This document shows, piece by piece, positions 1 through 5,070 of a DNA stretch of 5,070 nucleotides. The stretch's first letter is position 1. Each line of letters begins with the position of its first letter. The translations under genes were made by a program, and so were the position numbers. Origin of the DNA: Chitinivibrionales bacterium. Lineage in GTDB: Bacteria; Fibrobacterota; Chitinivibrionia; Chitinivibrionales; WJMI01. Location of the stretch: the NCBI GenBank assembly GCA_014729595.1, contig WJJU01000515.1, forward strand, positions 1-5,070, read 5' to 3'. The notes below the pieces were generated by a model. The model searched no databases, was not told the origin of the DNA, and saw only the letters and a program-made list of their open reading frames with translations.

Positions 1-56
1 ATCGTATGCCCCAGGCGAGGGCAGCGTCGCGTACGCTTGTCATGGTCTTCAATCAT
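1..56 (-). CDS. 5' end of small cysteine-containing hypothetical protein (partial, runs off left edge)
   Basis: Read leftward from the ATG at 56-54, this gives MIEDHDKRTRRCPRLGHT and then leaves the window, so only 18 codons are visible. An AGGAG ribosome binding site lies at 68-64, seven bases before the ATG, which is strong support for a real start. The 'RRCPRLGH' string resembles the N-terminus of a widespread family of short uncharacterised proteins, mainly in Desulfobacterota. As I recall them, they carry a CPRLG...YC motif followed by further cysteines, and may bind a metal; that resemblance is from memory. Another ATG at 62-60 gives only ATG-CAA-TGA and is not a gene start. The gene is in the same orientation as the trpB-like gene but 480 bases downstream of it, so it is probably transcribed separately. 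Function is unknown. Confidence 0.6.
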   Translation of the reverse strand, partial: MIEDHDKRTRRCPRLGHT

Positions 57-295
57 TGCATTACTCCTATCGTAGAAAAAGTTCCTCGGTATTCAAGCGT
101 GAGTCGGTGCGGGGAATCGAAGGCAATGGCGGCCGAAGAGCACGCCGGTTCACGATGTGCCGCGCGAAGCGTGCTTGCGCCGGCGGCGTAAAAGCGCCAC
201 ACCAGGAAGGGTGTGAGTGAACGCTTACCGGGTCCCGCGCACGCGTTACGATTGGATGCCGAGGGGCTTTCCCAGAGGGCAAAAATCCGGATGAC

Positions 296-326
296 ATAAT
301 AATTCAATTACTTGAATACATGTCCA
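296..326 (-). promoter_or_regulatory. Possible promoter for the leftward gene, with dyad in the spacer
   Basis: Reading the minus strand, TGGACA (326-321, five of six matches to TTGACA) is followed 19 bases later by TATTAT (301-296). The spacer contains the AT-rich dyad ATTCAA-N4-TTGAAT at 302-317, a position where a bound regulator would block polymerase. The 19-bp spacing is longer than ideal. Transcription from here would give a leader of about 230 bases before the ATG at 56. A nearer candidate at about 96-69 would place the transcript start inside the ribosome binding site, so it was not chosen. Confidence 0.25.
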
Positions 327-419
327 CCGGATTCTTACGCATCGATGGGGTTAATATCCCGCCGACAGCTTGTCGCCGCTTACCATATTGAGCAATTGAA
401 AGTCGAATCGAGCCTATGG

Positions 420-458
420 GTGCTCCGGTCATAACGGCTCCCGAAGTGACCGGAGCAC
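420..458. terminator. Strong 12-bp stem-loop downstream of the trpB-like gene
   Basis: GTGCTCCGGTCA at 420-431 and TGACCGGAGCAC at 447-458 are perfect inverted repeats around a 15-base loop. The stem begins 80 bases beyond the trpB-like stop codon, which suits a 3' end structure of that leftward transcript. There is no T-run after the stem on either strand, so it is not a classical intrinsic terminator. It could instead stabilise an mRNA 3' end, assist Rho-dependent ending, be a protein-binding dyad, or be a copy of a dispersed REP-like palindrome. The inverted repeat is seen directly; the role is inferred. Confidence 0.45.
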
Positions 459-538
459 GCGCTAAGCGTCCCTAAAATGGATAATGTTCGAATGACGCCT
501 CTTGACGCTTCGTCATGATATGCTCGACATTCCGGTTG

Positions 539-1930
539 CTACCATTTGCCGGTCTTTTTTACCTCGGGCTTCGGAAGATCCTTGAGTTCCGACTCCGCGC
601 GGTCGATCTCTTCTTGCGGCAGTGCATGATCCTGCAATTCGCCGCTCAGGTACCTGTCGTACGCCGACAGGTCCATTGCTCCATGGCCGCTGAGGTTAAA
701 AAGAATTACCTTTTCTTTACCTTCTTCTTTTGCCTTATTTGCTTCCTGGATTGCCGCGGCAACGGCATGACTGCTCTCGGGCGCCACTATCAATCCTTCG
801 GTCCGTGCCCACTGCACCGCGGCTTCGTAGCATTCTATTTGCCCAATCGCGCGGGGGGCCATGAGCCCCTCGACAATCCCCTGACATACGAGAGGGGCCA
901 TTCCGTGGTACCGGAGTCCTCCGGCATGGATGGGAGGCGGTACAAAACTATGACCGAGGGTATGCATCGCCAACAGGGGAGTCATGCCGGCCGTATCGCC
1001 GAAATCATAGGCATAGATGCCGCGCGTCATGGTCGGACACGAGGTCGGCTCGACCGGAATGATTTCAATGTCGTCCCCATTGATCTTATCGTAGGCAAAG
1101 GGGAAAGCCAATCCCGCAAAGTTGCTCCCCCCACCGGCGCACCCAATGACAACATCGGGCTTTTTGATACCGAGCTTGTCGAGCTGCGCCTTTGCTTCCA
1201 GGCCGATAATTGTCTGATGGAGCATTACGTGGTTGAGCACGCTTCCCAGAGAATATTTCGTCGTGCCCGACGGATCGGTTACCGCCGCTTCAACTGCTTC
1301 GCTGATCGCCATTCCCAGACTTCCGGGGGTATTGGGATCCTTCGCGAGAAACCGCCGTCCGGCTTCGGTCTCGTTGCTGGGCGATGCAATGCACTTGCCG
1401 CCCCATGTTTGCATCATGATTTTGCGGAACGGTTTCTGGTCGAAACTGATTCGTACCATGAAGACTTTGCATTCAAGGCCGACCAGTGAGCAGGCGAACG
1501 ACAGTGCGCTTCCCCATTGACCCGCTCCGGTTTCGGTGGTTATTGTCTTGGTGCCGAACTGCTTGTTGTACCAAGCCTGCGCCACGGCGGTATTTGGTTT
1601 GTGACTTCCCGGAGGAGATAGGCTTTCGTCCTTGTAATAAATCTTTGCCGGCGTACCGAGTGCTTTTTCCAAATTCACCGCTCTGCGCAACGGAGCGGGG
1701 CGCCACCGATAGAGCAATTCAAGGATGCCTTCCGGGATATCCACCCACCTCTCCTGACTAGCTTCCTGCTCAATAATATTCATTGGGAATATTTTAGAAA
1801 GGGCTTCCGGAGTAAGGGGGTTTCCATCAGGCCCCAGCGGCGGCTGAATCGGACTGGGCAGATCGGCGGCAATATTATACCACCGGCGGGGTATTTCGTC
1901 TTCGTTTAGGAACACCTTGGTGATTGTCAT
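539..1930 (-). CDS. trpB: TrpB2-type tryptophan synthase beta chain (PLP-dependent)
   Basis: This 463-residue cytoplasmic PLP enzyme should join indole to L-serine to form tryptophan. The start is the ATG at 1930, with GGAGGAG at 1940-1934; an in-frame GTG at 1942 overlaps that ribosome site and is rejected. Visible family marks are the N-terminal extension with WYN (17-19) and PPL, RPAPL at 77-81, the PLP-binding Lys111 in GSHKPN, the catalytic Glu133 in ETGAGQWG, the phosphate-binding GCAGGGSN at 263-270, AGGLRYHG at 336-343, Glu385 in PESSHA and SGHG at 414-417. The length, the extension and the AGGLRYHG segment place it in the TrpB2 (TIGR01415-like) branch, which usually lacks tight TrpA coupling, rather than in TrpB1 of about 400 residues. 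No trpA or other trp gene is nearby, which fits a stand-alone role such as indole salvage. The tail after about 440 is charged and slightly extended. No clear promoter was found upstream. Confidence 0.95.
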   Translation of the reverse strand: MTITKVFLNEDEIPRRWYNIAADLPSPIQPPLGPDGNPLTPEALSKIFPMNIIEQEASQERWVDIPEGILELLYRWRPAPLRRAVNLEKALGTPAKIYYKDESLSPPGSHKPNTAVAQAWYNKQFGTKTITTETGAGQWGSALSFACSLVGLECKVFMVRISFDQKPFRKIMMQTWGGKCIASPSNETEAGRRFLAKDPNTPGSLGMAISEAVEAAVTDPSGTTKYSLGSVLNHVMLHQTIIGLEAKAQLDKLGIKKPDVVIGCAGGGSNFAGLAFPFAYDKINGDDIEIIPVEPTSCPTMTRGIYAYDFGDTAGMTPLLAMHTLGHSFVPPPIHAGGLRYHGMAPLVCQGIVEGLMAPRAIGQIECYEAAVQWARTEGLIVAPESSHAVAAAIQEANKAKEEGKEKVILFNLSGHGAMDLSAYDRYLSGELQDHALPQEEIDRAESELKDLPKPEVKKTGKW

Positions 1931-1933
1931 ACA

Positions 1934-1940
1934 CTCCTCC
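1934..1940 (-). promoter_or_regulatory. Ribosome binding site deciding the trpB start
   Basis: The minus strand reads GGAGGAG, then three bases, then the ATG at 1930. The spacing to the core GGAG is within the working range. The longer reading frame begins at the GTG formed by the first bases of this site, so the purine run decides for the ATG. Confidence 0.8.
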
Positions 1941-1953
1941 ACAAAAGGTCAAA

Positions 1954-1982
1954 TTGAATTGGTCTATGGCTAGTGGTATAAG
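1954..1982 (+). promoter_or_regulatory. Sigma70-like promoter for the large rightward gene
   Basis: TTGAAT at 1954-1959 (four of six to TTGACA) is followed by exactly 17 bases and then TATAAG at 1977-1982 (five of six to TATAAT). Transcription would start near 1989 and leave a leader of about 125 bases before the TTG start at 2114. The element is close to the trpB start (1930), on the opposite strand, so polymerase or a regulator bound here could also affect trpB. Alternative -10-like boxes TATAAC (2000-2005) and TATAAA (2032-2037) have no good -35 partner. Confidence 0.5.
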
Positions 1983-2005
1983 CACCCTAACGTTTAAGAT
2001 ATAAC

Positions 2006-2020
2006 GTGAGAGGCCCTCAC
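2006..2020. repeat. GTGAG-N5-CTCAC palindrome in the divergent control region
   Basis: GTGAG at 2006-2010 and CTCAC at 2016-2020 are inverted repeats around AGGCC. An A/T-rich stretch with TATTTTT follows on the plus strand at 2025-2031. It lies just downstream of the predicted rightward transcript start, so it could be an operator, a leader hairpin or a weak attenuator. A direct repeat TAACGT (1988-1993 and 2002-2007) sits just before it. The repeats are seen; any regulatory role is inferred. Confidence 0.35.
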
Positions 2021-2069
2021 TGAAATATTTTTATAAAATAGCGGCCCCCATCATACCGGCAACCGCCGT

Positions 2070-2104
2070 CCTTCGCCCCCACGGGGCAACCCCTTCGCAA
2101 GGAG
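2070..2104 (+). promoter_or_regulatory. Structured leader and ribosome binding site before the TTG start
   Basis: AAGGAG at 2099-2104 lies nine bases before the TTG at 2114 and is the main reason for choosing that start. The bases just before it can form competing small hairpins: GCCCC/GGGGC (2075-2079/2083-2087), GGGG/CCCC (2083-2086/2090-2093) and CCTT/AAGG (2092-2095/2099-2102). The last would cover the ribosome site. CCTTCGC is also directly repeated at 2070-2076 and 2092-2098. This could tune translation but may be chance in a C-rich leader. Confidence 0.5.
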
Positions 2105-2113
2105 TGCGACCCT

Positions 2114-4483
2114 TTGTCCGTCACGGATTTACCCCATTTTGAATACCGCGTACATGTGAGCGGAGCTGCTTTCCTGGTGTTTGCACTGCTGTTTCTTATC
2201 GCCGATCCCGGAACGGCCGAAGAGTGTGGATTTAAAATTGCGGTAACCGCGGAAACGCATGGATTGGTGCGGCCTTGCCCGTGCCCCGAAGAACCACGCG
2301 GCGGATTGGCCGCTCGTGCGGCGATGCTGGAATCGATAAATGCCGACCGGCGTCTTTTGCTTGATGCGGGAGGGTTTTCGGCGGGGGGGCCTTATGATAC
2401 GTACACCGAAGGACGTAAACGCGATTCGTTACGTACGCTGGCCGCAATACGCGGTATGGCCGCGATGGGCTACGATGCCGCGGCGGTGGGCGATGAAGAA
2501 CTGCGATGGGATTTCGGGTGGTTGTGGAGTGAAGCGCAAAAGGCCGGCTTGCCACTGGTCTGCACGAACGCCCGCCTCAAGGATGAAGCCGCATCGCCGA
2601 AACCCTACGGATTGATATCGAAGCAGGGGAAAACCTTCGCGATAGCCGCGCTGGTGACGCGAGAGCGGCTGTTTCCCACCGACACTTCGGTGGTTGTCGA
2701 TCCTCCGTTTGAGCGGCTTCGCGAAATTTGGCCGACGCTCGTTCGGGAGGCGGATTACCAGGTAGTTCTCTCTCATTTGGGCGAGCAGGCATCGATCGAA
2801 CTGCTAAATGAATTTCCCGAGTGCGACATTGTGGTCAACGGACACCGCAAAAGGAAAACGCTTCCCTCGGTGGACGTCGGATTCGGTACTATGCTTCAGT
2901 TCGGTTTTCAGGGCAAACGCATGGCTTTGGCCGATATTCGGCTTGATCAGGAGCGACTTGCCGTCGATCAAGCCGAATGGGTTCCCATACACTCCTCGCA
3001 AGGGCATAATAATGAGGTGATCAAGGTGGTGAACTCGGTCCTGGAGCCGGCTCGGCGCAGTCCGTCGCCCCGAACAACCGCGGATCTCTACATGATGGGA
3101 CAATGCCCCTATTGTTTGCCCGTGCTTCGCCGGCTATTGTCTCTTTCGGAAGTCTTTCCGTGTATTGATATGCGCCTTTGGTTTATCGGTACGATTGGCG
3201 GAGACGGTGATTTGTCTTCGCTGCACGGCGTGGAGGAGATGCGGACCGAAAAACTCTGGCTTGCCGTTGTGGCGCTGTATCCGCGGATGTGGCGAGACTT
3301 CCTTTATCTTCAAGCGGTTGACAAAGTCTCGCCGGAGAGGGCGTTAATCGATATGGGTCTCGACACGGCTCGTATTCAAAGATGGGTGAAAGAAAAGGGA
3401 GACGGCATACTCGCCATGCATTATCGCCGGTCTGAGCGGCTGGGAATTAAAGCTTCGCCTACGGTCTTGCTGGACAACGTTCCCTTTGAGTATGACAGCC
3501 TCCGCTTTCGCGTCGCACAAAAGCTGTGCGGCACATGCGGTGAAGGGATCGATCTCTGTGATTCCCTCCCGGAGTGTCTTCGTGACGAGGATTGTCGTCA
3601 AGTCGGCAAGACGGGGGTTTGCGTCGAGCACGAAGGACGGAGGCGATGCGCGTACCGAGAGCCGGTACCGTTTACCTTTACGGTTGTGTCGCCGGACACC
3701 ATGCTTTGGCGAAGTGAAGAACCGGCGATCGCGACTACCCGCGAATTGTTTCCGGGGGCGCGAATTGAAACAATTTCGGCGGGAACGGAACGGGGGCGGG
3801 AATTGATTCGCCGCATGGATCCGGCGGCGCTTCCGCTTTACTTGTTCGACACGTCGGTTGTAAGGGCGCATAATTACGCCAAGGTAGCTCCCGGGCTCGT
3901 GCGGCGCCAAAACCGGTTGACCTTCCGTCCCGAAGCTATGAGTGGGCACTACTTTCATCGGCGCGAGCGTCAGCCGGGGAAGGTGACCTTGTTTGTGGAT
4001 CCCCATTTTGACCGAGCCGGAGAAGTCCTCGCTCTTGCGGCCCGAATTGATTCCCCATTCAAGCGCATAACGGTACTTCCCGTAGTCCGGCACTTTTCGG
4101 ATACCGCGGCCAATTCACTGAATTATACCGGTCACCGCGAAGAAGGATTAGCTTGGCTTGCTCTCCGAGAAGCTTCTCCGGGAAAATTCACGACCTATCT
4201 TAGGCAATGTGTCATGAAAGGTAACGAAGCTGAAGACAAATCCGCTTGTCTAAAAAGCTTGGGTTTTTCTCGACGGCGGCTCAAGGCTATCCTCGAAGAA
4301 CACGGAGAGATGCTCGTCCGGCATCGCGACATGCAAAAAACGCTGAGAATCGAATCTCCGGTATCACTCCTGGTGGAAAACCGTGAACTCATCGCGGTGT
4401 CAAACCCCAAAGACCTCCTCGACCTTATGGCGCGTGTTCTCGGGACGGAGCCAAGCCACAACCTTCCGGCGCTCACAAAGTAG
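2114..4483 (+). CDS. Exported fusion: degenerate UshA/SoxB-like metallophosphatase domain plus three thioredoxin-like modules
   Basis: This 789-residue protein starts at TTG with AAGGAG nine bases upstream. The frame is open back to a TAG at 2039 but has no other start there, and the later GTG at 2156 lacks a ribosome site. A hydrophobic stretch at 17-30 and the sequence DPGTA-EE suggest a signal peptide cut near residue 35, so the protein should act in the periplasm or outside. Residues 37-312 resemble the UshA-family calcineurin-like fold: TAETHG (45-50), GGLAARA (63-69), DAGG (84-87), GDEE (126-129), SHLG (220-223) and NGH (242-244), with a CPCP motif at 55-58. Residues 320-470 form a DsbA/GILT-like domain with CPYC at 331-334, SSLHG at 368-372 and a cis-Pro loop SPT at 448-450. 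A linker at 472-512 has seven cysteines. Residues 518-617 (cis-Pro-like ALPLY) and 620-778 (SPVS at 748-751) look thioredoxin-like but lack CxxC. Function is unknown. Thiol redox or sulfur chemistry is an inference; it could instead be a structural or sensing protein. Confidence 0.9.
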   Translation: MSVTDLPHFEYRVHVSGAAFLVFALLFLIADPGTAEECGFKIAVTAETHGLVRPCPCPEEPRGGLAARAAMLESINADRRLLLDAGGFSAGGPYDTYTEGRKRDSLRTLAAIRGMAAMGYDAAAVGDEELRWDFGWLWSEAQKAGLPLVCTNARLKDEAASPKPYGLISKQGKTFAIAALVTRERLFPTDTSVVVDPPFERLREIWPTLVREADYQVVLSHLGEQASIELLNEFPECDIVVNGHRKRKTLPSVDVGFGTMLQFGFQGKRMALADIRLDQERLAVDQAEWVPIHSSQGHNNEVIKVVNSVLEPARRSPSPRTTADLYMMGQCPYCLPVLRRLLSLSEVFPCIDMRLWFIGTIGGDGDLSSLHGVEEMRTEKLWLAVVALYPRMWRDFLYLQAVDKVSPERALIDMGLDTARIQRWVKEKGDGILAMHYRRSERLGIKASPTVLLDNVPFEYDSLRFRVAQKLCGTCGEGIDLCDSLPECLRDEDCRQVGKTGVCVEHEGRRRCAYREPVPFTFTVVSPDTMLWRSEEPAIATTRELFPGARIETISAGTERGRELIRRMDPAALPLYLFDTSVVRAHNYAKVAPGLVRRQNRLTFRPEAMSGHYFHRRERQPGKVTLFVDPHFDRAGEVLALAARIDSPFKRITVLPVVRHFSDTAANSLNYTGHREEGLAWLALREASPGKFTTYLRQCVMKGNEAEDKSACLKSLGFSRRRLKAILEEHGEMLVRHRDMQKTLRIESPVSLLVENRELIAVSNPKDLLDLMARVLGTEPSHNLPALTK

Positions 4484-4484
4484 C

Positions 4485-4526
4485 CGAAAGTTTTTTCCGC
4501 CGTTGGGCAATCTTTCGAGAGTTTTT
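4485..4526 (+). terminator. Weak terminator-like hairpin between convergent genes
   Basis: CGAAAG at 4485-4490 pairs with CTTTCG at 4512-4517 around a 21-base loop, followed by AGAG and TTTTT at 4522-4526 on the plus strand. It begins two bases after the TAG of the large rightward gene and could end that transcript. The loop is long, the stem short, and there is no matching T-run for the leftward gene, so this is only a candidate. Confidence 0.25.
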
Positions 4527-5070
4527 ACCGATAATCTTTCAGGTTCACCGTCCCGCGGCGTGCTATCGCATCTTCGGCCGCAAAAGCAAGTCGCATAGTT
4601 TCAAGTGCGTCCTCCGCGGGATCGACGGCGGGACCGCCGTTACCGACGCTTTCGATGAAATTAAGAAGTAGGCCACGCATGTCGTGATGCGAGAGGTCGG
4701 GGTGGTTGGGTGAGAACACCTCGGTACGGTCAAATCGGTTCTCTTTGTTGTCGTGGTCCAGTTTAATCAGATGCAGTTCTTCGTCGTAAATGCGCATGTA
4801 ACATGAGGCCTTTGTGCCGATCAACGAGATGTTGAATTCATGGCCGGGGGCTTGATGATAAACGGGGGTGTAGTTTGGTTGACGATAGTAGGTGACCGCT
4901 CGATCGTGAAATATTTGGAAATTGCACACGGCGCCGCCGGCGGCTTTAAGCATAAGTGTGACATTTCCAGGAACATTCTCGGGGTAGAATTGCAGCGGAT
5001 TTTTAGGCGGGCAATATGCCGTGATCTCTTCGATTGGGCCGAGGTAGGTACGAATGATGTCCAGTTGATG
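4525..5070 (-). CDS. Gfo/Idh/MocA-family oxidoreductase, C-terminal part (partial, runs off right edge)
   Basis: The frame is open from the right edge to a TAA at 4527-4525 and gives 181 residues. It begins inside the protein with HQLDIIRTYLGPIEEITA, which resembles the conserved H-x-x-D-x-x-x-x-x-x-G-x-x-x-x-V/I-x-A segment at the start of the C-terminal alpha/beta substrate domain of this family. It continues through a beta-rich stretch (QAPGHEFNISLIGTKASCYM) to the helical end (EDALETMRLAFAAEDAIARR) typical of these dehydrogenases. The internal ATG at 4953 is not the true start, since matching sequence continues upstream. The NAD(P)-binding Rossmann domain and the EKP motif must lie beyond the window. 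Members oxidise or reduce sugars, polyols or related compounds with NAD(P); the substrate cannot be told from this fragment. The gene converges on the large exported protein across a 41-base gap. Confidence 0.85.
   Translation of the reverse strand, partial: HQLDIIRTYLGPIEEITAYCPPKNPLQFYPENVPGNVTLMLKAAGGAVCNFQIFHDRAVTYYRQPNYTPVYHQAPGHEFNISLIGTKASCYMRIYDEELHLIKLDHDNKENRFDRTEVFSPNHPDLSHHDMRGLLLNFIESVGNGGPAVDPAEDALETMRLAFAAEDAIARRGTVNLKDYR

Larger units (their letters stand above)
57..538. other. Long intergenic stretch with several inverted repeats
   Basis: No convincing gene is seen in these 480 bases. They hold inverted repeats: CACACC/GGTGTG at 198-203/210-215, nested inside AAGCG/CGCTT at 192-196/222-226; AGCACGC/GCGTGCT at 139-145/169-175; ATTCAA/TTGAAT at 302-307/312-317; CGACA/TGTCG at 363-367/371-375; a 12-bp stem at 420-458 listed separately; and ATGACG/CGTCAT at 492-497/511-516. 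One small leftward ORF (TTG start at 307, stop at 53) is open but matches nothing I recognise. It overlaps the next start codon as ATGA, so a coupled small gene cannot be excluded. The region must contain the 3' end of the trpB-like transcript and the promoter of the leftward gene at 56. Confidence 0.6.

Noticed and set aside
69..96. Promoter-like TTGAAT-N16-TACGAT on the minus strand just before the leftward gene
   Set aside because: The transcript would begin inside or after the AGGAG ribosome site, leaving no usable leader for a gene that clearly has one.
515..1489. Long 324-codon open frame on the plus strand opposite trpB
   Set aside because: It lies fully antisense to a gene with clear catalytic motifs, has low-complexity unfamiliar sequence and no ribosome site; it is a shadow frame.
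1931..1942. GTG at 1942 as the trpB start
   Set aside because: It overlaps the GGAGGAG ribosome site that is correctly placed for the ATG at 1930.
3344..4093. 249-codon minus-strand open frame inside the large exported gene
   Set aside because: It is antisense to a frame with coherent domain motifs, is rich in Arg and Ser like typical shadow frames, and shows no recognisable motif.
4525..4953. Treating the ATG at 4953 as the start of a 142-residue protein
   Set aside because: The same frame continues upstream to the window edge with family-like sequence (HQLDIIRTYLG), so the gene is cut by the edge and this ATG is internal.
1..5070. CRISPR array, tRNA, rRNA, transposase or phage genes
   Set aside because: No regularly spaced repeats, tRNA-like cloverleaf, rRNA segment or mobile-element motif was seen on either strand.

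Overview
The window carries five protein-coding loci, two of them cut by the window edges, in a mid-50s % GC background (estimated by eye). The gene mix is a long-form TrpB2-type tryptophan synthase beta chain, a short leftward gene whose start reads like the small 'RRCPRLGH' cysteine proteins I associate with Desulfobacterota, and a secreted UshA-family/thioredoxin-like fusion. This fits an anaerobic or sulfur-cycling bacterium of the Desulfobacterota type or a relative. That assignment is an inference from families, since there is no rRNA or other marker here.

Layout. At positions 1-56 (minus strand) is the 5' end of a small gene with a good ribosome binding site. Positions 57-538 are largely non-coding, hold several inverted repeats (the best a 12-bp stem at 420-458), and contain one doubtful small ORF whose stop overlaps the start of the leftward gene. 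At 539-1930 (minus) is a complete trpB2-type gene. Positions 1931-2113 form a divergent control region with a good sigma70-like promoter reading rightward and a short palindrome. At 2114-4483 (plus) is a complete 789-residue exported protein that starts at TTG. It has an N-terminal calcineurin-like (UshA/SoxB superfamily) domain, a CPYC thioredoxin/DsbA/GILT-like domain, a seven-cysteine linker and two further thioredoxin-like modules without CxxC. After a 41-bp convergent gap, 4525-5070 (minus) holds the C-terminal part of a Gfo/Idh/MocA-family oxidoreductase that continues past the right edge.

How the parts relate. The genes do not form an obvious pathway: TrpB2 is cytoplasmic amino-acid metabolism, the large fusion is periplasmic or extracellular thiol/phosphoester-type chemistry, and the oxidoreductase is probably a sugar or polyol dehydrogenase. 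The large fusion is the most unusual object. Its metallophosphatase-like domain has lost several canonical metal ligands and gained a Cys-Pro-Cys-Pro motif, and it is joined to one redox-competent and two apparently redox-dead thioredoxin-like modules. Because SoxB, a sulfur-oxidation hydrolase, belongs to the same superfamily, a role in periplasmic sulfur or thiol chemistry is a reasonable but unproven idea.
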